From Planctomycetaceae bacterium (GTDB taxonomy: Bacteria > Planctomycetota > Planctomycetia > Pirellulales > Pirellulaceae): a stretch of 6,356 nucleotides of DNA. Below, piece by piece: positions 1 through 6,356 of this stretch. Every line of letters begins with the position of its first letter. Position 1 is the stretch's first letter. Location: assembly GCA_007129635.1 (NCBI GenBank), contig SKVE01000197.1, positions 1-6,356 of the forward strand, read 5' to 3'. The notes below the pieces were generated by a model that saw only the letters and a program-made list of their open reading frames with translations, searched no databases and was not told the origin of the DNA. The position numbers and the translations under genes are program-made.

Positions 1-295
1 AGTCGTCGGCTTGAATCGGGTTGGACTCCGGCGAAACGGTTTCTTAGAAAAAGAAATCCTGGACCTGAAATCAGCATATCGGGTGATCTTTCGCAGCGGC
101 TTGAGCTGGGATGATATGTTGCAGCAATTGCAAGATTTGTTCCCAACGGGACCGGCGGCCGCTTATTTCGAGTTCTTCCAGGACGTTAAACGCGGGGTCG
201 TACGGGAACGTCGCTGCCAAGTTCAGCCATCGCTGCGGATCCACACGGTGGGTGAGGAATCTGTCGAGGAAAAGCAGGGCCGCAAAGCCGGTTAA
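1..295 (+). CDS. lpxA: UDP-N-acetylglucosamine acyltransferase LpxA, C-terminal part (5' end outside window)
   Basis: LpxA transfers a 3-hydroxyacyl chain from acyl-ACP to UDP-GlcNAc in the cytoplasm, the first step of lipid A synthesis. Reading begins at base 2 and gives 97 residues to the TAA at 293-295. The visible part is the alpha-helical C-terminal domain that follows the left-handed beta helix. It opens with VVGLNRVGLRRNGF, matching the family's GL(K/R)RRGF segment, whose arginines contact substrate in E. coli LpxA. Next come AYRVIFRSGL (residues 25-34; family pattern NAYKLIYRSG) and FEFFQDVKRGVVR (residues 56-68), where most LpxA proteins end at an RGxxR. About 29 further residues, rich in charged and polar side chains (to ...KQGRKAG), form an unusual tail. 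The catalytic histidine lies upstream of the window. Family assignment is confident; the role of the tail is unknown. A long antisense frame over this stretch is a shadow. Confidence 0.9.
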   Translation, partial: VVGLNRVGLRRNGFLEKEILDLKSAYRVIFRSGLSWDDMLQQLQDLFPTGPAAAYFEFFQDVKRGVVRERRCQVQPSLRIHTVGEESVEEKQGRKAG

Positions 296-404
296 CGGGT
301 TGTCACCCCAAATCTCTCTAAGCTCTTGCCGAATGCCGCTGGGCACACCATACTCAAACGGACGGCAGGGATCGGCGACGGTATCATGCGGGGGGACGAT
401 TGGC

Positions 405-1478
405 TTGGCTCGCTGGTTGAGAGTTTGGGAAAAGAAACGGGGGACTCGACGGACCGGCTCGAAGTTGGTCGGCACGTTGGGCGAGGCTTTATTTTCCGCG
501 ACGCTGTTCGTGCTGGGCGGGGTTTCGCTGACCGCGCTGCTGGTCTTGCGAGCGTTGCCCATCGAGCACCCTTTTCCTCCGGGTTTCGGCTTCTGGGTGA
601 TGGTGATCGTCTTGAGTTCCTTCCTGCTGCTGGGCGGTGGCGGCGTGATCTGGACGTGGCTGAACGCAGGCACGTCGCCCGAACGGCGGTCGGCTCTGGC
701 AAAACGTGCGGCCGCGATCGGCCCCAAAACCATGGCCGATCCCCAACGACCTGAACTGCCCTGCATTCCCAGCGACGCCAATCTGACCAACAGCCCTGGT
801 GTCAAGCAGCGTTACCGGTTACCCGAAGTTCAATCGCCTGCGTGGCGGTTGATCTTGGCCATCGTCTTTTGCATCATCTGGACGGTGAGCGCCGCGCTGC
901 TGTCTCTGATGGCACTGATCAGTTTTTTTTGGGGGGAACCTGAGTATTTCCTGACCATCTTCGCGATTCCGTTTCTGGCGATCAGCGGATGGGCGATCTA
1001 CGACATGCACCGCCAGTGGTCCTTATACTCGGGAATCGGTCCGACGCATGTCGAGATCTCTGACCACCCGCTGCAACCTGGTGGTGAGTACTGGGTTTAC
1101 GTCTCGCAAAGTGGGCGCGTCGCGATGAGAGCGCTGGCGGTCCAGTTGGTATGCGAAGAATGCGCCACTTTCCGCCAGGGGACCGACATTCGCATCGAGC
1201 AGAAGAGGGTGTTCAACCGTCAGATCGACCGGAGAACCGACTTTCGTATTGCGTCTAACGTACCATTAGAGCTAGAAACGCGGCTCGAAATTCCCGTGGA
1301 CGCCATGCACTCGTTCCAATCTGAGCACAACGCGATAAACTGGAAGCTGGTGATCTACGGCGAGGCGGGTGCCTGGCCGTCTTTCGAGCGTTGTTTCCCC
1401 ATCATTGTTTATCCACGCCATGACGGCCAGCAAGACCATCACCGAACCGCTGATTTCGCTCAGAATCTGCCGTCCTAG
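405..1478 (+). CDS. Four-helix membrane protein with C-terminal arrestin-like beta domain (hypothetical)
   Basis: Predicted 357-residue protein of unknown function. Hydrophobic segments lie at about residues 29-51, 61-86, 147-171 and 179-199, with a hydrophilic linker (about 87-146) between the second and third. Residues about 210-340 look like a soluble beta-sandwich: VEISDHPLQPGGEYWVYV, then LAVQLVCEECATFRQGTD, then an IPVDAMHSF...EHNAINWKLVI stretch and a closing FPIIVYP strand. The order (PGG, charged strand, 'P..A.HSF', 'W.L.I', closing strand) resembles arrestin-fold proteins; this is my inference by pattern. I chose TTG at 405 because a purine-rich GGGGGGA at 390-396 sits 8 nt upstream and protein-like sequence begins there. 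ATG at 333 (381 residues) is in frame but has no clear ribosome binding site. The 109 nt between lpxA and this gene show no convincing promoter. The last 59 nt overlap the next gene. A T8G6 run lies in the codons for residues 173-178. Confidence 0.75.
   Translation: MARWLRVWEKKRGTRRTGSKLVGTLGEALFSATLFVLGGVSLTALLVLRALPIEHPFPPGFGFWVMVIVLSSFLLLGGGGVIWTWLNAGTSPERRSALAKRAAAIGPKTMADPQRPELPCIPSDANLTNSPGVKQRYRLPEVQSPAWRLILAIVFCIIWTVSAALLSLMALISFFWGEPEYFLTIFAIPFLAISGWAIYDMHRQWSLYSGIGPTHVEISDHPLQPGGEYWVYVSQSGRVAMRALAVQLVCEECATFRQGTDIRIEQKRVFNRQIDRRTDFRIASNVPLELETRLEIPVDAMHSFQSEHNAINWKLVIYGEAGAWPSFERCFPIIVYPRHDGQQDHHRTADFAQNLPS
923..943 (+). other. T8G6 homopolymer run; in-phase U_UUU_UUU slippery heptamer with -1 stop
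   Basis: Eight T (923-930) are followed directly by six G (931-936), inside the membrane-protein gene just after its third hydrophobic segment. In the gene's own frame the first seven T are phased T-TTT-TTT (923-929), the arrangement of a -1 ribosomal slippery heptamer. A -1 shift there reads Leu-Gly-Gly-Thr and stops at TGA 941-943. A +1 shift stops at TGA 952-954. Either way the product would lose the beta domain. Whether slippage happens, on the ribosome or by DNA replication, cannot be seen here. Confidence 0.3.
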
Positions 1479-1836
1479 CGGTGCCTTTCATCCGGGCGAA
1501 ACGCTGGAGTTCGAATACCAGATCGACGCCATCGAACCTCGTGAGATTCGGGCGGTCGAGGTCTCGGTGATTTGGTTCACGGAGGGCAAAGGCGAGGAGG
1601 ACTTGGGAGTCCACTTCTTTGAACGTTCGCGCGCCAGCGATGTGGTCGATGGTGACCTGCGTTCCTTGCAGCGACTGGCATGCAAACTGCCGCCCAGCCC
1701 GCTGACATATCACGGAACGATCGTCAAGATCCACTGGTGCGTTCGTGTCCGACTGGTGCGACGCAGCGGTAGGGACATCTGTGCGGATCGATTGTTTCAT
1801 TTGCTGCCACGGCGAGTCGAGCATGGATCGGGATGA
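1420..1836 (+). CDS. Small soluble arrestin-like / beta-sandwich protein (hypothetical)
   Basis: Predicted 138-residue protein with no signal peptide and no membrane segment. Alternating hydrophobic residues suggest an all-beta fold: LISLRICRPSGAFHPGETLEFEYQID (about 11-36, a 'PG..L...Y.I' opening), IRAVEVSVIWFTEGKGEEDLGVHFF (about 43-67), a linker, then LPPSPLTYHGTIVKIHWCVRVRL (90-112) and a closing strand near FHLLP. The 'LP.SPL.Y.G..VKI.W.VR' segment parallels the end of arrestin N-type domains, and the protein may form a two-domain unit with the membrane protein encoded upstream. ATG 1420 lies inside the upstream gene (59-nt overlap). The longer frame from 1369 would overlap far more and starts with sequence antiparallel in character to the rest. 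No strong ribosome binding site precedes the start, which fits translational coupling. The function is unknown and the fold is an inference. Confidence 0.72.
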   Translation: MTASKTITEPLISLRICRPSGAFHPGETLEFEYQIDAIEPREIRAVEVSVIWFTEGKGEEDLGVHFFERSRASDVVDGDLRSLQRLACKLPPSPLTYHGTIVKIHWCVRVRLVRRSGRDICADRLFHLLPRRVEHGSG

Positions 1837-2461
1837 ATGGGTGCCACACGATGCCGCTCACAGATCGGGCCGGGTTTCCAATCCGTTTTCCACTCGTTTT
1901 GTGCGTCCTGGAGCATTGCCCTTCCGATTTCCGCCAGGGATGACCGTCATCGATCTGATCGGTCGATTGCGCTGCCAGGGCTGGTGGGGTCAGATCATCG
2001 GGCCTCATGGCAGTGGCAAATCGACGCTGCTGCGAACGTTGGAGCCCGAATTGCTGGCGGCGGGCAGAACGATCCAGTGGTTCGAGTTTCACACGGGATA
2101 CCAACGGCGATTGCCGGCCCGTAAGCGAAACGCCGACGCGGACGATCGGTCCTTGGTCGTGATCGATGGCTACGAGCAACTGAGTTGGTTCGAGCGGTTC
2201 CGATGGCAACGGGCTTGTCGACGACAACATTGGGGGTTGCTGGTGACCGCGCATCAAGACTGCCGTTTACCGCATCTATTGAGCACCCAGACAACGATCC
2301 CCTTGGCTGAACAACTTGTCCGCCAATTGTTGCCGCCCAACGATCGCTTCGCGATCCAAGACGACGTTGTCGCGGATGCGTTTCACGCTTGTAGCGGCAA
2401 TTTGCGAGAGACATGGTTTCGATTGTACGATGTGTGCGAGGATCGATCAGGAGCAACATGA
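1823..2461 (+). CDS. Small P-loop NTPase (AAA/ExeA-like ATPase)
   Basis: Predicted 212-residue cytoplasmic ATPase. The Walker A motif is GPHGSGKST (residues 60-68). Walker B is LVVID (111-115) followed by GYEQLS, so the acidic residue usually next to the aspartate is replaced by Gly-Tyr-Glu (Glu118). A LLVTAH strand (139-144) sits where sensor-1 is expected. SGNLRETWFRLYD (191-203) resembles the sensor-2 / helical-lid region of AAA-type ATPases ('GN.RE...LYD'). Residues 1-45 form a short polar lead-in with a proline-rich patch (LPFRFPPG). The length is close to a bare ATPase core, so it probably acts on partners rather than carrying its own effector domain. ATG 1823 was chosen over upstream in-frame starts; it overlaps the previous stop by 14 nt and has only a weak GGCGAG (1811-1816) before it. 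The next gene overlaps its stop codon. The specific family and substrate are not identifiable from the sequence. Confidence 0.8.
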   Translation: MDRDEWVPHDAAHRSGRVSNPFSTRFVRPGALPFRFPPGMTVIDLIGRLRCQGWWGQIIGPHGSGKSTLLRTLEPELLAAGRTIQWFEFHTGYQRRLPARKRNADADDRSLVVIDGYEQLSWFERFRWQRACRRQHWGLLVTAHQDCRLPHLLSTQTTIPLAEQLVRQLLPPNDRFAIQDDVVADAFHACSGNLRETWFRLYDVCEDRSGAT

Positions 2462-2463
2462 TG
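2449..2463 (+). promoter_or_regulatory. Shine-Dalgarno and TGATG stop-start overlap for the MoaD/ThiS gene
   Basis: AGGAG at 2449-2453 is the clearest Shine-Dalgarno sequence in this gene block. It sits 7 nt before ATG 2461 and 4 nt before a second in-frame ATG at 2458, so the spacing favours 2461. The ATPase stop TGA (2459-2461) shares one base with this ATG, a typical termination-reinitiation arrangement. Confidence 0.75.
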
Positions 2464-2694
2464 CCCACGGTCACGGTCAGTGTTTACGCCAATCTACGCG
2501 ACTATACCGACGGCCAATCGACCGTCCCACTGGATCTGCCGACCGGGGCGACGATCCGGATGGTGATCGACCGTCTGGGGATCCCTCTGGAACAAACGCG
2601 GATCATCTTCGTCGATCATCGGGCCGCTGGTCTGGAACACGTACTGGATGGTGGCGAGCGGATCGATCTGTTCTCGGCGATCGGTGGCGGTTGA
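2461..2694 (+). CDS. MoaD/ThiS-family ubiquitin-like (beta-grasp) sulfur carrier
   Basis: The 77-residue protein has the MoaD/ThiS beta-grasp layout: an N-terminal strand TVTVSVYANLRDY, LDLPTGATIRMVIDRLGIP (the 'P.GATV..L...LG' turn and helix), a strand RIIFVDHRA, and LDGGERIDLFSAIGGG at the C-terminus. Family members are adenylated at the terminal Gly-Gly by a ThiF/MoeB-type E1 and then carry sulfur as a thiocarboxylate for molybdopterin, thiamine or other products, or act as protein modifiers (SAMP-like). The tail ends in exposed Gly-Gly-Gly, so no protease processing is needed. No E1, sulfurtransferase, moaE or thiG lies in the window, so the pathway cannot be assigned. ATG 2461 is preferred over 2458 because of the Shine-Dalgarno spacing. 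It is the last gene of the overlapping block, suggesting co-translation with the ATPase. Confidence 0.88.
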   Translation: MPTVTVSVYANLRDYTDGQSTVPLDLPTGATIRMVIDRLGIPLEQTRIIFVDHRAAGLEHVLDGGERIDLFSAIGGG

Positions 2695-2708
2695 TGGGAG
2701 GTGAGTTA

Positions 2709-2734
2709 CACGAGTCCGTGACTCGTGCTAAAAT
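2709..2734 (+). promoter_or_regulatory. Perfect hairpin plus -10-like box upstream of the GT5 gene
   Basis: The 97 nt between the MoaD-like gene and the glycosyltransferase hold CACGAGTC-CGT-GACTCGTG (2709-2727), a perfect 8-bp inverted repeat with a 3-nt centre. TAAAAT follows at 2729-2734, one mismatch from the -10 consensus. At 17-nt spacing the -35 position (2706-2711, TTACAC) is a poor match. No T-run follows the hairpin, so it is not a classical intrinsic terminator. It could be an operator lying between -35 and -10, or a structured RNA end of the upstream transcript. Confidence 0.4.
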
Positions 2735-2791
2735 GTCGACAGCTTTCCGCAACATGCTGGTGCTTCGTCTGGTAGTAGAAGGGTAGACACG

Positions 2792-4576
2792 ATGAATATC
2801 GACGGATCGTTCCTATCGTTTTTGACAAACTGGTCGCGAGACGACTGGGCGCTGCGCCAGCTATTCAGCCCAGACGAGATCCGTAAGCTGCAGGATTCGC
2901 GTTGCGGCATCCATGTCAAGCGGCGGACGGTTGTCTACCTGGTTTACGAGAATCATTTTGCTCGCGGAGGCGGGATCTTCGCCGTTGCCAGGCATCTGCC
3001 GCCGAGCTTATCCCGCAGGAATTCACGTGTGGTGGTGCTCAGCCCGTTTCATCCTGAGCTGAGCGACGCGCCGCGAGTTCCCGGCGATCGCTTGGGCGAT
3101 GTCTCCGTCGGCTTTGCGGGAAGCGACTGGCGCACGGACGTCTATCGATACCGTAGCGATGGGATCGAATGGATTCTTTTCCACGCCGATGGCTTCTTTG
3201 CGGCGCAAGGCGACAGCCCCTATAACCAGCCGAACGACCAGCTCTTACGCAACGGGCTGTTCGCATCCGCTGCGGTGCCGAACATCTTGGCGATGCGCGG
3301 CGTCGATCTAGCGGAAGACGTGATCGTCCACGCTCAAGATTGGCAATTGGCAGCCACGGCACTGACGGTCAAGCAAGCGGTATTGGACGGCCGGCTGAAA
3401 ACAGCGGCTGTCGTGCTGACTTCGCACAATCCGTACGATTGTGGGCTGAGCCGCGAGGCGTTGGCGGCGTTGACGGATCGTACGGACGACGCCCAATGGG
3501 CTCGGCTGGCCCCGCCGATGCACGAGGCGACGATCGATCGGCGCGCGACCGTCTACGAATGCATGATGCCGCTGATGGATGCACCCGTATCGACGGTCAG
3601 CCGCCAGTACGCGCGGGATCTGGTCTCCAACCCTCTCTTGACCGCGCATTTCGCCGACCATCTCCAACAAGTCCTGCACCGCCAGGGGCTGGTAGGCATC
3701 GACAATGGTCTGTTCCTGGCGGCACGTTCGCCGTTTTCCCGGCCGTCGATCCAGCAGGCGGCCCGAGGCGATGTGCGGGCGATCCTGCGGGAGAAGACGG
3801 ACAAGCGGCGGAAGATGCTGCGGGCATTGTCCGATTTTCGACCGGCGAAACGGTTGGGTTTTTTGCGTGATCAGGGCGGCTGGGATCTGACGGGGCTACC
3901 CGACGATGTACCCGTATTGATGATGTTCGGCCGCCTGGACCCAGCTCAAAAAGGCTTCGATCTATTGGCTCAGGCCATTCGACGTCTGCCCCCGAATCGG
4001 GCCAAGTTCGTCATCTGTCCGCTGGTTCCGGCCGGGGTCGAAACCTATCTGGACCATTGGCGCGAGGTGGCCTGTTCGCGGCCCGGTGATGTGGTCGTTT
4101 ACACGGGGCGCGTCGAGCCGTATGGGGCGCTGATGGCGGGCGCGACGTTCTGCGTGATGCCCTCGCTTCACGAGCCGTTCGGAGCCGCAACCGAACCGTA
4201 TCTGATGGGCACTCCCGTCGTGGCTGCAGCGACCGGCGGATTGATCCAGCAGGTGGTGGATGATGGTCGACATCCGAACCAGGCAACCGGGTTGCTGTAC
4301 GAGCACGCGTGTCATGGTTCGATCGCCGATCAGGGGTTGCAATGGCAACAGATTCTCGGTTCGCCGACGGCTGCCGCCCGCATGCACAGCGGGCTGTACG
4401 TCTCGTTGGTCAATGGTCTGACGACCGCCTTGCAGCAGGCGATCGAGCTGTTCCGGAACCGGCCCACCGATTACGGGCGGATGCTCGGGCGACTGTACGA
4501 TCAGGCGCTGAAATTCTCATGGGAAAAATCGGCAGCCGAGTACTCTGCGCTGTACGACCGAGCCTCAGCCGATTGA
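2792..4576 (+). CDS. Divergent GT5 glycogen/starch synthase-like glycosyltransferase (glgA-like)
   Basis: The 594-residue cytoplasmic GT-B enzyme resembles the GT5 family, which extends alpha-1,4-glucan from ADP- or UDP-glucose. Visible landmarks are RGGGIFAVARHLP (58-70, position of the KTGGL loop), VHAQDWQLA (179-187; family 'HxHDW'), TSHNPYDCG (210-218), STVSRQYARDL (267-277), GIDNGL (302-307, like 'GI.NGID'), FGRLDPAQKGFDLL (379-392, like 'R...QKG.D'), PSLHEPFG (457-464, with the conserved Glu461) and GTPVVAAATGGL (473-484). Arg58 stands where E. coli GlgA has the ADP-glucose-binding Lys15. The second acidic residue after EPFG comes one position earlier than in the common E-x7-E pattern. 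About 45 residues precede the first Rossmann strand, longer than in classical GlgA. ATG 2792 follows GAAGGG (2778-2783) by 8 nt. The 97-nt gap upstream suggests its own promoter. A role in glycogen is likely; the donor sugar is uncertain. Confidence 0.85.
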   Translation: MNIDGSFLSFLTNWSRDDWALRQLFSPDEIRKLQDSRCGIHVKRRTVVYLVYENHFARGGGIFAVARHLPPSLSRRNSRVVVLSPFHPELSDAPRVPGDRLGDVSVGFAGSDWRTDVYRYRSDGIEWILFHADGFFAAQGDSPYNQPNDQLLRNGLFASAAVPNILAMRGVDLAEDVIVHAQDWQLAATALTVKQAVLDGRLKTAAVVLTSHNPYDCGLSREALAALTDRTDDAQWARLAPPMHEATIDRRATVYECMMPLMDAPVSTVSRQYARDLVSNPLLTAHFADHLQQVLHRQGLVGIDNGLFLAARSPFSRPSIQQAARGDVRAILREKTDKRRKMLRALSDFRPAKRLGFLRDQGGWDLTGLPDDVPVLMMFGRLDPAQKGFDLLAQAIRRLPPNRAKFVICPLVPAGVETYLDHWREVACSRPGDVVVYTGRVEPYGALMAGATFCVMPSLHEPFGAATEPYLMGTPVVAAATGGLIQQVVDDGRHPNQATGLLYEHACHGSIADQGLQWQQILGSPTAAARMHSGLYVSLVNGLTTALQQAIELFRNRPTDYGRMLGRLYDQALKFSWEKSAAEYSALYDRASAD

Positions 4577-4580
4577 AATG

Positions 4581-4596
4581 AGGCCTGGTCCGGCCT
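4581..4596 (+). repeat. Short inverted repeat just after the GT5 gene
   Basis: AGGCC-TGGTCC-GGCCT is a 5-bp perfect stem with a 6-nt loop, 4 nt after the glycosyltransferase stop. A T5 run (4609-4613) follows only after 12 nt, so it is at best a weak terminator. Its sequence resembles the hairpin at 4685-4702. Confidence 0.3.
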
Positions 4597-4650
4597 AATG
4601 GGTGCTCGTTTTTCCTTCTACCACGCGTGCCACCTTAACAACGGTCTTCG

Positions 4651-4666
4651 AATCATTAGAATGATT
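4651..4666 (+). promoter_or_regulatory. AT-rich perfect palindrome, candidate operator upstream of acnA
   Basis: AATCATT-AG-AATGATT is a 7-2-7 perfect dyad, AT-rich within GC-rich surroundings, with its right edge 72 nt before the aconitase start. Its size and symmetry fit a dimeric repressor or activator site. No convincing -35/-10 pair can be placed around it; GAATAT (4675-4680) is the nearest -10-like hexamer. The regulator is unknown. Confidence 0.4.
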
Positions 4667-4684
4667 GAAATCGTGAATATGTCC

Positions 4685-4702
4685 GGGCCTGGACTCAGGC
4701 CT
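4685..4702 (+). repeat. GC-rich hairpin in the acnA leader region
   Basis: GGCCTG-GACT-CAGGCC (4686-4701) forms a 6-bp perfect stem with a tetraloop, extendable by a G-T pair. TGATGTCTTTATTATT follows, which is T-rich but interrupted. It could end the glycosyltransferase transcript or lie in the aconitase 5' leader, 36 nt before the start codon. Confidence 0.35.
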
Positions 4703-4738
4703 GATGTCTTTATTATTCGTGGGAAATGGAGCCGATCG

Positions 4739-6356
<1,618 letters not shown>

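Noticed and set aside
296..308. GGGT-TGTC-ACCC hairpin after the lpxA stop as a terminator
   Set aside because: The stem is only 4 bp with no T-run, well within chance for this composition.
111..404. Upstream extension of the membrane-protein frame, including ATG 111 and ATG 333
   Set aside because: Before about 405 the translation is not protein-like, and up to 295 it overlaps lpxA in another frame. ATG 333 remains a minor alternative without a ribosome binding site.
71..805. Long - strand open frame of 244 codons whose end reads like a plausible protein, with a purine-rich GGAGGAAAAGGG before an internal ATG at 562
   Set aside because: It lies antisense to a clear LpxA C-terminus and to strongly hydrophobic membrane segments on the + strand. 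Its Ser/Thr/Asn-rich start is what antisense of hydrophobic codons gives.
1900..2700. High density of CGATC/GATCG words
   Set aside because: They occur throughout all genes and are explained by common Asp, Ile, Arg and Ser codons (GAT/ATC/CGA/TCG); no spacing pattern was seen.
2822..2827. Perfect TTGACA -35 hexamer
   Set aside because: It lies inside the glycosyltransferase coding sequence and no -10-like hexamer follows at 16-18 nt.
3308..3890. Several overlapping open frames on both strands within the glycosyltransferase
   Set aside because: They are GC-rich shadows of a well-conserved GT5 frame, with Arg/Pro/Gly-rich composition and no recognisable motifs.
4651..4666. The acnA palindrome as a Fur box
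   Set aside because: It shares AT-richness and ATGATT/AATCAT words with Fur sites but not the GATAAT-type 7-1-7 layout, so naming the regulator would be guesswork.

Overview
The window is a GC-rich bacterial segment in which every gene I can support lies on the + strand. An LpxA C-terminus at the left edge points to a Gram-negative-type cell that makes lipid A. The two unnamed beta-rich proteins and the P-loop ATPase that follow resemble conserved hypothetical proteins I associate with Planctomycetes (Pirellulaceae-like). That assignment is an inference from protein style, weak consensus promoters and GC-rich codon use; it was not tested by a search.

Layout: (1) 1-295, the C-terminal end of lpxA. 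(2) 405-2694, a tightly packed four-gene block: a four-helix membrane protein with a cytosolic-type beta-rich domain, a small soluble beta-rich protein (both arrestin-like by pattern), a small P-loop ATPase, and a MoaD/ThiS-type ubiquitin-fold protein ending in Gly-Gly-Gly. Successive genes overlap by 59, 14 and 1 nt, so translation is probably coupled. (3) 2792-4576, a divergent GT5 glycogen/starch-synthase-like glycosyltransferase, separated by 97 nt holding a perfect hairpin and a -10-like box. (4) 4577-4738, an intergenic region with two similar hairpins and an AT-rich palindrome. (5) 4739 to the right edge, the first 539 codons of aconitase (acnA), containing all three Fe-S cysteines.

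LpxA, the glycogen synthase homologue and aconitase are housekeeping genes. The uncharacterised part is 405-2694: a membrane-anchored arrestin-like protein, a soluble arrestin-like partner, an ATPase and a ubiquitin-like protein made from overlapping genes. One idea, not shown by the sequence, is an ATPase-driven membrane adaptor complex working with a sulfur-carrier or protein-modifier Ubl. The E1-like (ThiF/MoeB) and JAB protease partners that would strengthen this are not in the window. The first gene of this block also carries an in-phase T8G6 run whose -1 reading stops almost at once.
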